Shown piece after piece: positions 53,504 to 62,873 of a stretch of 64,000 nt of DNA (positions within the stretch are counted from its first letter, which is position 1; each line of letters begins with the position of its first letter). Origin of the DNA: Ferrovibrio xuzhouensis. Its GTDB lineage: Bacteria; Pseudomonadota; Alphaproteobacteria; Ferrovibrionales; Ferrovibrionaceae. Location of the stretch: NCBI RefSeq assembly GCF_042648965.1, contig NZ_JBHRYJ010000002.1, positions 372,001 through 436,000 of the forward strand, read 5' to 3'. A program made the position numbers and the translations under genes. The notes under the pieces are model-generated. The model was not told the origin of the DNA. It did no database searches and worked only from the letters and a program-made list of their open reading frames with translations.

Positions 53504-54016
53504 ATGGCCGGCAAGCTGCTCGATTACAATCAGATGGTGGAAACAGCCCTGCGCGGCGCCGTGCGCGAGGCAATCAAGCGCGCCTCGGAATTCGGCCTGC
53601 CCGGCAACCACCATTTCTACATCACCTTCCGCACCGACCAGGAGGGGATCGACATCCCGGAATACCTGCACGAGCGGTATCCCGAGGAGATGACCATCGT
53701 GCTGCAGCACCAGTACTGGGGACTGGAGCCGGGCGAGGATGCCTTCCAGGTGACGCTCAGCTTCAACAAGGTGCCCGAGCGGCTGGTGGTGCCCTATGCG
53801 GCAATCACCGCCTTTGCCGACCCGAGCGTGCAGTTCGGCCTGCAGTTCCGCGTCGCCCCCAACCCCGAATTCCGTCCGGTCGCGGCCGTGACGGAAGTGG
53901 CCGGCGACGGCGCCGCGACGCCGGCCGATGAGGCCGCGGCCGACCAGGCCGATGGCGCCGAGCGCAAGACCGGCGACGTCGTGGCGCTGGACGCCTTCCG
54001 CAAGAAAAAGCCCTGA
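53504..54016 (+). CDS. sspB: ClpXP adaptor SspB, alpha type
   Basis: A 170-residue protein. The N-terminal 120 residues (LLDYNQMVETALRGAVREAI, NHHFYITFRTDQEGIDIP, QYWGLEPGEDAFQVTLSFN, LVVPYAAITAFADPSVQFGL) match the alphaproteobacterial SspB tag-binding domain. An Ala/Asp-rich linker leads to the ClpX-docking tail VVALDAFRKKKP. It delivers ssrA-tagged proteins to ClpXP. It lies about 110 bases after the tmRNA gene on the same strand, linking tag and adaptor genetically. It may have its own promoter in 53400-53500. Confidence 0.93.
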   Translation: MAGKLLDYNQMVETALRGAVREAIKRASEFGLPGNHHFYITFRTDQEGIDIPEYLHERYPEEMTIVLQHQYWGLEPGEDAFQVTLSFNKVPERLVVPYAAITAFADPSVQFGLQFRVAPNPEFRPVAAVTEVAGDGAATPADEAAADQADGAERKTGDVVALDAFRKKKP

Positions 54017-54095
54017 TAAGAAGTCCTGACCCGGCGCGGGGTTCACCTGCCCGCCTGACCGAATACCCTTCCGCAAGCCCCCGGAGATCCCAGCG

Positions 54096-55706
54096 ATGAC
54101 CGAATTCCGCTACGAGGACCTGTTTCCCGCCGGTCCCGATACCACCCCCTATCGCAAGCTGTCGTCGGACGGTATCGAAGTGATCAAGGCGGGCGGGCGC
54201 GAGGTGCTGCAGGTCGACCCGCAGGCGCTCAGCGATCTGACCTTCGCGGCGATGCATGATATCGCGCATCTGTTCCGGCCGGGCCATCTGGCCCAGCTGC
54301 GTGCCATCCTCGACGACAAGGATGCCTCGCCGAACGACCATTTCGTCGCGCTCGAACTGCTGAAGAACGCCAATATCTCGGCCGGCATGATCCTGCCGAG
54401 CTGCCAGGATACCGGCACCGCCATCGTGATCGGCAAGAAGGGCCAGTATGTCTGGACCGCGGGCAGCGACGAGGAAGCGATCTCGAAGGGCGTCCATCGC
54501 ACCTATACCGAGACCAACCTGCGCTATTCGCAGCTCGCGCCGCTGTCGATGTTCGAGGAGAAGAATACCGGCAGCAACCTGCCGGCCCAGATCGAGCTCT
54601 ATGCCACCGAGGGTGATACCTACAAGTTCCTGTTCATGGCCAAGGGCGGCGGCTCGGCCAACAAGACCTATCTCTACCAGCAGACGCCGGCGGTGCTGCG
54701 CGGCGACAGCCTGCTGAAATTCCTCGATGCCCAGATCAAGACGCTGGGCACCGCGGCCTGCCCGCCCTATCACCTGGCCATCGTGATCGGCGGCCTGTCG
54801 GCGGAACTCAACCTGAAGACCGCCAAGCTCGCCTCGGCGCGCTATCTTGACAACCTGCCGACCGGGGGCAGCGAGACCGGCCATGCCTTCCGCGACGTCG
54901 AGTTCGAGCAGAAGATCCTCGAACTGACCCGCGTCAACGGTATCGGCGCCCAGTTCGGCGGCAAGTATTTCTGCCATGACGTGCGGGTCATCCGCCTACC
55001 GCGCCATGGCGCCAGCGTGCCGGTCGGCATCGCGGTGTCCTGCTCGGCCGACCGCCAGGCCAAAGGCAAGATCACCCGCGACGGCATCTTCCTCGAACAG
55101 CTCGAGACCAATCCGGCCCAGTACCTGCCCGACCACGAGGACAAGCTGTCGGCCGAGGTGGTCAAGGTCGACCTCAACCAGCCGATGAACGAGATTCGCA
55201 AGCTGCTGTCACGCCATCCGGTCAAGACCCGGCTGTCGCTGAGCGGCACGCTGGTCGTCGCCCGCGACATCGCGCACGGCAAATTCGCCGAGCGGATCGA
55301 GAAGGGCGAGGGCCTGCCCGACTACGTGAAGAACCACATGATCTATTACGCCGGCCCGGCCAAGACGCCGGAGGGCTATGCCTCGGGCTCCTTCGGTCCG
55401 ACCACCGCCGGCCGCATGGACAGCTACGTCGGCCTGCTGATGGAAAACGGCGGCGGTTTCATCAGCCTCGCCAAGGGCAACCGCTCCAAGCAGGTCACCG
55501 AGGCCTGCCACAAATACGGCGGCTTCTACCTCGGCTCGATCGGCGGCCCGGCCGCGATCCTCGCCAAGAACTGCATCAAGAAGGTCGAAGTCCTCGAATA
55601 CCCCGAACTCGGCATGGAAGCCGTGTGGAAGATCGAGGTCGAGGATTTCCCCGCCTTCATCATCGTCGACGACAAGGGCAACGATTTCTTCGCCAAGCTG
55701 GCGTAA
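54096..55706 (+). CDS. Fumarate hydratase class I (iron-sulfur)
   Basis: A 536-residue one-chain class I fumarase. The N-terminal alpha domain has PSCQDTGTAIVIGKKG (C103), TAACPPYHLAIVIGG (about C224) and SCSADRQAKG (about C318), the three 4Fe-4S ligands seen in FumA. The C-terminal beta domain contains GTLVVARDIAHGK, GPTTAGRMDSYV and SIGGPAAILAKNCI. It hydrates fumarate to L-malate in the TCA cycle. It is monocistronic, ended by a terminator. Confidence 0.94.
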   Translation: MTEFRYEDLFPAGPDTTPYRKLSSDGIEVIKAGGREVLQVDPQALSDLTFAAMHDIAHLFRPGHLAQLRAILDDKDASPNDHFVALELLKNANISAGMILPSCQDTGTAIVIGKKGQYVWTAGSDEEAISKGVHRTYTETNLRYSQLAPLSMFEEKNTGSNLPAQIELYATEGDTYKFLFMAKGGGSANKTYLYQQTPAVLRGDSLLKFLDAQIKTLGTAACPPYHLAIVIGGLSAELNLKTAKLASARYLDNLPTGGSETGHAFRDVEFEQKILELTRVNGIGAQFGGKYFCHDVRVIRLPRHGASVPVGIAVSCSADRQAKGKITRDGIFLEQLETNPAQYLPDHEDKLSAEVVKVDLNQPMNEIRKLLSRHPVKTRLSLSGTLVVARDIAHGKFAERIEKGEGLPDYVKNHMIYYAGPAKTPEGYASGSFGPTTAGRMDSYVGLLMENGGGFISLAKGNRSKQVTEACHKYGGFYLGSIGGPAAILAKNCIKKVEVLEYPELGMEAVWKIEVEDFPAFIIVDDKGNDFFAKLA

Positions 55707-55729
55707 ACGCGATCTTGTACCAAAACAGA

Positions 55730-55753
55730 AAGGCCGCCTGTGGGCGGCCTTTT
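55730..55753 (+). terminator. Intrinsic terminator after fumarase gene
   Basis: AAGGCCGCC (55730-55738) pairs with GGCGGCCTT (55743-55751) around TGTG, followed by TTATTATTT. It may also act for the convergent ABC operon that ends at 55759. Confidence 0.92.
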
Positions 55754-55758
55754 ATTAT

Positions 55759-56462
<704 letters not shown>

Positions 56463-56466
<4 letters not shown>

Positions 56467-57194
56467 AGCTCGGCCTCCTCGCCGAGATAGCATTCCAGCA
56501 CCGCCGGGTCGCGCACCACCTGGTCGGGCGTGCCGCTCGCGATCACCTCGCCGTAATGCAGCACGACGACCTGCTGCGACAGCGCCATCACCGCGCGCAT
56601 GACATGCTCGATCAGCAGGATGGTGACACCCTGGCGGTTCAGTTCGCGGAATACCGCAACCATCTGGTCGGTCTCGGTCGGGCGCAGGCCGGCCATCACC
56701 TCGTCGAGCAGGAGCAGGCGCGGCTCGGTGGCCAGCGCGCGGGCGACTTCGAGGCGCTTGCGCTCCGGCAGGGTCAGCTGCGCCGCCGGCTGGGCGCGCT
56801 TGTCCAGCATGCCGAGCCGGTCGAGCACGGCTTCCGCCTTCTTCCGGGCGCTGCGCACGTCGGGTTCGGCGCGCAGGGCGCCGACGATGACGTTGTCGAG
56901 GGCGCTCAGTTCCTTGAACGGCTTGACGATCTGAAAAGTGCGGCCGATGCCGGCATGGCAGATGCGGTCGGGCCGCAAGCCGTCGATGCGGCGGCCGGCG
57001 AAGCTGATGCTGCCTTCATCGGGACGGAACACGCCGGCGATCATGTTGAAGCAGGTGGTCTTGCCGGCGCCGTTCGGGCCGATCAGGCTAACGATGCCGC
57101 CCTCGGGCACTGCAAGGCTGGCCCTGGTCACGGCGCGCAGGCCACGGAAGCTTTTCGAGATGCCGTCGACGACGAGCAGATCGCTGCCGCTCAT
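56463..57194 (-). CDS. Branched-chain-type ABC transporter ATPase (LivG-like), second system
   Basis: A 243-residue ATPase with Walker A GPNGAGKTTCFN, IGRTFQIVKPFKELSALDN, Walker B LLLLDEVMAGLRPTE (Val replaces the common Pro in DEP) and LIEHVMRAVMAL. The ABC signature is the degenerate LTLPERKRLE, a known LivG variant. It overlaps both neighbours by four bases. Confidence 0.92.
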
Positions 57195-58192
57195 GGCTTT
57201 CTCTCCAGCCCGAGCCGGCGGCGCAGCGGCGGCCAGATGCCGTGTGGCAGATAGATGATCACGGCGGCCAGGCAGATGCCGTAGAAGACCTGTTTCACGC
57301 CGGGCAGGTCGTAGCCCAGCGCGCCCATGGCGTTGCTGAGGCCCTCGGCCAGCACGGTCAGAACGGCGGCACCGAGGATCGGGCCGAACAGCGAGCCGAT
57401 GCCACCGATGATCGGGCCGATGATCAGCTCGATCGAGCGGCTCATGCTGAAGATCTGCTCGGGGAACAGGTTGTTGTAGTAGAAGGCATAGAACACGCCG
57501 CTGAGCGCCGCCATGCCGGACGAGATCGCCACGGCGATCATGCGGTAGCGGAACACGTCGATGCCGAGTGTCTGCGCGGCCTCGGGTTCCTCGCGGATCG
57601 CCAGCCAGTAATAGCCGATGCGGCCGGTCAGCAGCCAGCGGCAGAACAGGAAGGCGAGCGCGGTTGCCGCCAGCAGCACGTAGTAGAACATCACCGGCGT
57701 GCCGCGTAGGTTGGCGAGGTCGTTCTCGCCATACTGCTTGACCGGCAGGAACAGGCCGCCGGAGCCGTTCACCCAGGGGAAATGGTCAAAGCCGACCCGG
57801 GTGAATTCGGCAAACGCGATGGTCAGCAGCGCGAAATAGACGCCGCCGATGCCGAAGCGGAAGGCGAGGAAGCCGACGAACAGCCCGCAGGCCATCGAGG
57901 CCAGTACCGCAATCCAGGCGCCGGCCCAGGGGCCCACGCCGTAATGCACATAGACGGCGGCGGCGGCATAGGCGCCGACCCCGACATAGAGCGAATGGCC
58001 GAGGCTGAGCTGGCCGGCGAAGCCCATCATCACGTTCCAGGCCTGGCCGGTATAGGCGAAATACAGCACCAGGATCAGGATCGACAGGATATAGGCATTC
58101 ACCACCAGCGGGGCGATCAGCAGGGCCGCCAGCAGCAGGCCGAGCAGCACCAGCGCGCGCCGCGGCACGCCATCGGTCAGACGTGAAATCAT
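57191..58192 (-). CDS. Branched-chain-type ABC transporter permease (LivM-like), second system
   Basis: A 333-residue permease with FAYTGQAWNVMMGFAGQLSLGHSLYVGVGAYAAA (family core near residues 40-75), LAFRFGIGGVYFALLTIAFAEF and IIGGIGSLFGPILGA. About eight to ten membrane helices. Pairs with the LivH-like protein encoded 13 bases upstream. Confidence 0.92.
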   Translation of the reverse strand: MISRLTDGVPRRALVLLGLLLAALLIAPLVVNAYILSILILVLYFAYTGQAWNVMMGFAGQLSLGHSLYVGVGAYAAAAVYVHYGVGPWAGAWIAVLASMACGLFVGFLAFRFGIGGVYFALLTIAFAEFTRVGFDHFPWVNGSGGLFLPVKQYGENDLANLRGTPVMFYYVLLAATALAFLFCRWLLTGRIGYYWLAIREEPEAAQTLGIDVFRYRMIAVAISSGMAALSGVFYAFYYNNLFPEQIFSMSRSIELIIGPIIGGIGSLFGPILGAAVLTVLAEGLSNAMGALGYDLPGVKQVFYGICLAAVIIYLPHGIWPPLRRRLGLERKP

Positions 58193-58205
58193 ACCCAGGA
58201 CCCCA

Positions 58206-59075
58206 TTAAACCCGGCGTCCCAGCAGGCCCTGCGGCCGGAACAGCAGAACCAGAATCAGGATGGCGACGCCGAACATGGTCTTCGCCGATGGATCGAAAA
58301 ACAGGCCGGCCAGGGCTTCGGTCAGGCCGATCAGCACACCGCCGAGCAGGGCGCCCGGCATCGAGCCCAGCCCGCCGATGATGACGATGACAAAGGCCTG
58401 CAGGGTGAAGCTCGGCCCGATCACCGGCGTGGTGTCGATCAGGAGGGTGACCATGGCGCCGGCGGCGCCGACACAGGCGGCGCCAATGCCGAAGGTCAGC
58501 GCATAGAGATGCTTGACGTTCAGGCCGATCACCAGGGCGCCGAGGTGGTTGTCGGCGCAGGCGCGGATCGCCTTGCCGGTATGGCTGAGGCGGAAAAAGG
58601 CGAACAGGCCGGTGGTGATCAGCAATGCCACCACCGCCGTGATCACGCGCACCTTGTCAACCAGCAGCGGTCCGATCTGGATCGAGTCGAGGGCGTAATC
58701 GACCAGCACGTTGCGCGAATCAGGACCGAAGATCATCAGCAGGCCGTTGACCATGATGATGGCGACGGCGGCCAGCAGGATGAACTGGCTGTGCTCGGGG
58801 CGGTTGATAAACGGGTTGATCAGCAGGGCCTGCATCATATAGCCGACGGCGAACATCAAGATGGCAATCGGGATCATCGCCACCAGGGGATCGATATTCC
58901 AGGCGGTGAAGGCGACGATGGCGGCATAGGACGCCATCGTCATCATCTCGCCATGGGCAAAATTGACCACGCGCACCACCCCGAAAATGACCGACAGGCC
59001 GAGGGCCATCAGGCCGTAGACCAGCCCGGTCAGCACCCCCTGCACGGCGACATTGGCAATCAGTTCAACGGGCAT
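58206..59075 (-). CDS. Branched-chain-type ABC transporter permease (LivH-like), second system
   Basis: A 289-residue permease with GVLTGLVYGLMALGLSVIFGVVRVVNFAHGE at the N-terminus (hallmark NFAHGE), FRLSHTGKAIRACADNHLGA before the last helices and IIGGLGSMPGALLGGVLIG. It forms the pore with LivM. Forty bases separate it from the binding-protein gene. Confidence 0.93.
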   Translation of the reverse strand: MPVELIANVAVQGVLTGLVYGLMALGLSVIFGVVRVVNFAHGEMMTMASYAAIVAFTAWNIDPLVAMIPIAILMFAVGYMMQALLINPFINRPEHSQFILLAAVAIIMVNGLLMIFGPDSRNVLVDYALDSIQIGPLLVDKVRVITAVVALLITTGLFAFFRLSHTGKAIRACADNHLGALVIGLNVKHLYALTFGIGAACVGAAGAMVTLLIDTTPVIGPSFTLQAFVIVIIGGLGSMPGALLGGVLIGLTEALAGLFFDPSAKTMFGVAILILVLLFRPQGLLGRRV

Positions 59076-59115
59076 GATCGGTCATCTGGTGTGGTGCGCA
59101 TGGTCGGGTCAAGGT

Positions 59116-60348
59116 TTACCGCTTGCTCCAGCCCGGCATCGGCAGGGTCAGGTTGTCCTCGGCGATGTCGAGCGGCAGCACCACCTTCGGGCGTTGGTCG
59201 AGATTCTGCAGCGTGACCGAGATGATGTTGGGGTTCTGGCCCTTGGCGTCGAAGGTGATCGGGCCGCCGGCCATGATGTGGTCCTTGATGTTGGTGCTGC
59301 GCAGCGCATCGGCCAGCGCCTTGCCGTCGGTCGACTTGGCGCGGGCAAAGGCATCGACCGCAATCATCACCGCCTCGAAGGAGAAGCCGACATTGAGCTC
59401 GAACATCTCGTTCTTGTAGTGCTTGGTGAACTCGTCCAGCACCTTCTGGGTGACCACCGAGCGCGGGTTGTACCACGGCACGTTGGTGATCATGTAGTTT
59501 GAGTATTTGCCCAGCGTCTTGTAGAACTGGTTCTCGTAGAAGCCTGGCGCGCCCGGGCTCATCACGATCTTCGGCTCCCAGCGCTGCTTGACCATCTCGC
59601 GCACCAGCAGGATGGCGTCATTGATGCGGGTAACCGGCATCACCAGATCGGCGCCGGTCGCCTTGGCCTTGGCCACCTCGACCGAGAGATCCTTGGCCTG
59701 CGGGTCGTAGGAGATCGTCTCGACCACCTGGAAGGGCATGTTCAGGCCCGGCAGCATCGCCGAAATGCCCTTCTGCATCGCCTGCCCGAAGGTATCGTTG
59801 ATGTGCATCAGCACGGCGGTCTTGGGCGTGATGCCGCTGCGTTCGAACACCGACTTCATCAGGGTCAGGCCGTTGCGCACCAGCATCGGCGCGGTCGGGA
59901 AGTTGCGGAAGACGTATTTGTAGCCCTGCTCGGTGATCTGCGGCGCCGCGGCGATGTTGATCACGTAGGGCACGCCCTTCTGCTCGGCAACCTGGGCGAT
60001 GGCGGCCGACTGGCCGGAATCGAAGGCGCCGACCAGGACATTGGCACCCTCGTTGACCAGCTTTTCGGCGCGGCTGCGGGCGACATCGACGCTCGACTCC
60101 GTATCGGCGTTCATGATCTCGAAATCGCCCGGCAGGCCGAAGGACGGCAGCATCTTCTGGGTGATGTCGATGCCGCGCTGGCAGGCGATGCCGAGCTGGG
60201 CCTCGAAGCCGGATTTCGGCAGCAGCACGCCGATTTTCAGCTTCTTGCTCTGGGCCCGCACGATGCTGAACGGGGCACTGCCGGCCAGCAGTGCGGAACC
60301 GGCAACGGCGCCGGCGGCAAACTGGCGGCGGTTGATCTTGCGCGTCAT
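59116..60348 (-). CDS. Branched-chain-type ABC transporter substrate-binding protein, Tat-type signal
   Basis: A 410-residue Peripla_BP_6 protein. The N-terminus NRRQFAAGAVAGSALLAG is a twin-arginine-like signal with a cut near VRA-Q. The mature protein has KIGVLLPKSGFEAQLGIACQRG, NEGANVLVGAFDSGQSAAIAQVAEQ and VLMHINDTFGQAM. First gene of the second importer operon, directly downstream of the MarR gene (two bases apart). The ligand is unknown; aromatic acids are possible because MarR regulators often sense them. Confidence 0.9.
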   Translation of the reverse strand: MTRKINRRQFAAGAVAGSALLAGSAPFSIVRAQSKKLKIGVLLPKSGFEAQLGIACQRGIDITQKMLPSFGLPGDFEIMNADTESSVDVARSRAEKLVNEGANVLVGAFDSGQSAAIAQVAEQKGVPYVINIAAAPQITEQGYKYVFRNFPTAPMLVRNGLTLMKSVFERSGITPKTAVLMHINDTFGQAMQKGISAMLPGLNMPFQVVETISYDPQAKDLSVEVAKAKATGADLVMPVTRINDAILLVREMVKQRWEPKIVMSPGAPGFYENQFYKTLGKYSNYMITNVPWYNPRSVVTQKVLDEFTKHYKNEMFELNVGFSFEAVMIAVDAFARAKSTDGKALADALRSTNIKDHIMAGGPITFDAKGQNPNIISVTLQNLDQRPKVVLPLDIAEDNLTLPMPGWSKR

Positions 60349-60350
60349 GG

Positions 60351-60959
60351 TTATTCCTCCCTCGGTTTTGATTGGCGGCGTCCGGTCCGCGGTGTGCGGC
60401 TGCCGGATCGCTTCTGGCGCGATACTGTCGGATCGCCTTCCATGGCGGGAAGGCTGTTGCCGCGCTGCGCCGGCGCGGCAACGAATTTCTTCAGCAGGGT
60501 CATCAGCGTGCGATGCTCCGTCGCGCTGAGGACGGCATTGATCTGGCGGTCGTGCTGCTGGACCATGGCGACGATCTCCGGCATGCGGCGGCGGCCGTCG
60601 GCGGTCAGGAACAGGCCATAGGCGCGGCGGTCATGCGGCGCCGGCCGGCGCTCCACCAGGCCCTGGCGCTCCAGCCGGTCGACCATGGTCATGGCGCCGG
60701 AACGGGCGACACCGAGGGCCTCGCCGAGCCGGCTCTGCTGCAGGCCGGGATTGCGCTCGATCAGCACCAGCGCCGAATAGAGCGACGGGGTGATGCCGGT
60801 GGCGCTGAGCCTGGCATAGAAATCCTCCCACACGCGCAGCTGGGCAAGGCGCAGCAGATAGCCGACATGGTCGGGCAGGCTGGCATAGTCGACCTGCGCG
60901 GCCGGATCGGCGGCGGCAGGCTGCATTGCGGCAGTCGCGGATTGCGCGGCGGGCGCCAT
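60351..60959 (-). CDS. MarR-family regulator next to the second branched-chain-type importer
   Basis: A 202-residue regulator from ATG 60959, with GGAGGAA about 13 bases upstream. Further in-frame ATGs at 61049 and 61070 would add a basic, Pro-rich 30-37-residue leader. The winged helix is NPGLQQSRLGEALGVARSGAMTMVDRLERQGLVERR with wing PHDRRAYGLFLTADG. The last 25 residues are very basic. It starts the transcript that contains the importer, so ligand-responsive autoregulation of uptake is likely. Confidence 0.88.
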   Translation of the reverse strand: MAPAAQSATAAMQPAAADPAAQVDYASLPDHVGYLLRLAQLRVWEDFYARLSATGITPSLYSALVLIERNPGLQQSRLGEALGVARSGAMTMVDRLERQGLVERRPAPHDRRAYGLFLTADGRRRMPEIVAMVQQHDRQINAVLSATEHRTLMTLLKKFVAAPAQRGNSLPAMEGDPTVSRQKRSGSRTPRTGRRQSKPREE

Positions 60960-61230
60960 CGACCTGACCCTGTTCCTCCCGGTGCGGGGCAGCGTGGCTG
61001 CCCGGCTGGCTCTTGCGCCTTTGTCGTTGGGTGGATTGTAGCGGTTCATAATTGTTATGCAAGTATACAAAAATGCTCTGGCGGCTCTGTCGTGGGCGGG
61101 TCTGTCATACCGGAGTCATGGCAGGCCGCTAGCATTCGGGCACTTGGCGCCCGGCATCATGAAACAATGGGGGCCCGGCCGGAACGGCTCCCCGCCCTCG
61201 TCCGGCCTTTTTTCTTTCAGGATTGTGATT

Positions 61231-61803
61231 TTACGCCGAATGGCGGCGGTCGTGACCGGTGCGGCGGCTGGGCCGCTGGCGGCGCTCCTGCCGCAGGCCG
61301 CCAGCCGGGTGATTGCGGCGCTCGCCGGTGCGGCGCTCGCCAAGCCGCCGGCGGTCCGGCCCGACAAAACCGGTGCTGCGGATGAACGGGCGCGGCGCCT
61401 TCAGGACGTGCATCAGGCGCAGCACCAGGGCCTCCATCGAGACCGGCTTGACGACGATCTCGTTCACCCCGGCATCGCGTGCCGCGGCGACCAGGCCAAC
61501 ATCGGGGGCGGCGATCATCAGCACGATCGGGCTCTGGCTGTACATGCCGCCATGCTGGCGCAGGCGTCGGGTCAGCGCCAGGCCGTTGCCGCCGGGCAGG
61601 CTGTTGTCGAGCAGGATGACGCTCGGCTCGCGCTCGCCGATCTGGCGCAGCGTATCGGCCTGGGTGCCGGAGACATAGATGGTGGGGAAGCCCATGCCGA
61701 GCAGCACGTCGCGCAGCGCCCGACGCAGCGCGCGGTCGCCCTCGGCCACCAGGATGGAGGCACGGCGAAAGACGGCAGGATCGACGCGGTTTGATTTCGA
61801 CAT
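61231..61803 (-). CDS. Response regulator with basic GPDRRR tail
   Basis: A 190-residue receiver-domain protein. The acceptor Asp66 (ILLDNSLPGGNG) and K119 (VVKPVS) are present; the acidic pocket is E21 and D23, and the usual Thr/Ser is Ala98. No known output domain follows. The tail beginning RPFIRSTGFVGPDRRR is Arg-rich to the end (about 14 Arg in the last 45 residues). The same tail start occurs on the receiver protein at 49988-50485. It may act by protein contacts, like CheY or DivK types. The target is unknown. Confidence 0.87.
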   Translation of the reverse strand: MSKSNRVDPAVFRRASILVAEGDRALRRALRDVLLGMGFPTIYVSGTQADTLRQIGEREPSVILLDNSLPGGNGLALTRRLRQHGGMYSQSPIVLMIAAPDVGLVAAARDAGVNEIVVKPVSMEALVLRLMHVLKAPRPFIRSTGFVGPDRRRLGERRTGERRNHPAGGLRQERRQRPSRRTGHDRRHSA

Positions 61804-61858
61804 GGCAGCAGCGCTTTGCCGCCAGTCTGCGTCAGGCCGGTTAAGGAAACGTTGCGCC

Positions 61859-61910
61859 GCAGTTCGTTGATCCCGGCTGCGCGCGTCAGTCGCGCAGCAG
61901 TTCGTTGATC
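61859..61910. repeat. Duplicated 3' end of dapD
   Basis: GCAGTTCGTTGATC occurs at 61859-61872 and again at 61897-61910. The second copy encodes the last residues of DapD (minus strand); the first lies just beyond the stop. Including one mismatch the match extends to about 18 of 19 bases. It looks like a local tandem duplication. Confidence 0.75.
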
Positions 61911-62740
61911 GAGGTCTTCGAGCGGGTCTGGGCGTCGACCCGCTTGACGATCACTGCGCAATAGAGCGACGGGCCGGGCTGGCCGTTCGGCAGCGGCTTG
62001 CCGGGCATGGTGCCGGAAACCACCACCGAGTAGGCCGGCACGCGGCCCTGGAAGACCTCGCCGGTGGCGCGGTCGACGATCTTGGTCGAAGCGCCGAGAT
62101 AGACGCCCATAGACAGCACGGCACCTTCCTCGACGATCACGCCCTCGGCCACCTCGGCGCGGGCGCCGATGAAGCAGTTATCTTCGATGACTACTGGATT
62201 GGCCTGCAGCGGCTCGAGCACGCCGCCGATGCCGGCGCCGCCCGACAGATGCACGTTCCTGCCGATCTGGGCGCAGGAGCCGACGGTGGCCCAGGTATCG
62301 ACCATGGTGCCGCTGTCGACATAGGCGCCGAGGTTGACGAAGCTCGGCATCAGCACGACGCCCGGCGCGATATAGGCGGCCCGGCGCACCACGGCGCCCG
62401 GCACGGCGCGGAAGCCGGCGCCGCGGAAACGCTGCTCGCTCCAGCCGGCAAATTTCGACGGCACCTTGTCGAACCAATGGGCGCCGCCCGGCGCATCCGA
62501 GATCAGCATGTTGTCGGTCAGCCGGAAGCTCAGCAGCACGGCCTTCTTGGCCCACTGGCGCACGGTCCAGGCGCCGTCGATCTTCTCGGCGACCCGCAGC
62601 TTGCCGCTGTCGAGCGCCTCAAGGGTGGCGTCGACCGCGTCGCGCACCTCGCCCTTGGTCTGCACATTGACCGTGTCGCGGGCATCCCAGGCGGCATCGA
62701 TGACGGGCTGGAGCTGCGTGACGAGCGAAGCATCGGTCAT
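61886..62740 (-). CDS. dapD: Tetrahydrodipicolinate N-succinyltransferase DapD
   Basis: A 284-residue left-handed beta-helix acyltransferase transferring succinyl from succinyl-CoA to tetrahydrodipicolinate in lysine and peptidoglycan synthesis. The N-terminal helical domain precedes RVVPGAVVRRAAYIAPG-type hexapeptide repeats with MPSFVNLGAYVDSGTMVDTWATVGSCAQIG and the catalytic-region GGVLEPLQANPVVIEDN. Its stop region is duplicated downstream. It shows the succinylase branch is used here, with DapF in the same window. Confidence 0.96.
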   Translation of the reverse strand: MTDASLVTQLQPVIDAAWDARDTVNVQTKGEVRDAVDATLEALDSGKLRVAEKIDGAWTVRQWAKKAVLLSFRLTDNMLISDAPGGAHWFDKVPSKFAGWSEQRFRGAGFRAVPGAVVRRAAYIAPGVVLMPSFVNLGAYVDSGTMVDTWATVGSCAQIGRNVHLSGGAGIGGVLEPLQANPVVIEDNCFIGARAEVAEGVIVEEGAVLSMGVYLGASTKIVDRATGEVFQGRVPAYSVVVSGTMPGKPLPNGQPGPSLYCAVIVKRVDAQTRSKTSINELLRD

Positions 62741-62873
62741 GGTGAAATCCTCGATTCGGGCGGTGATTCAGGTGCGGGGCCGGGTAGTCCCGGCACGGAA
62801 AAACCGCGAGACAATAGCCGCCACTGCCTCCAAGTCAACCGGCCGGTGCCCGGAGGCAGGGCCGGGAGAGCGG

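Noticed and set aside
61052..61070. Possible MarR operator (TTGT...ACAA) upstream of the MarR gene
   Set aside because: Only the outer four bases are symmetric; the interior does not pair, so support is too weak.
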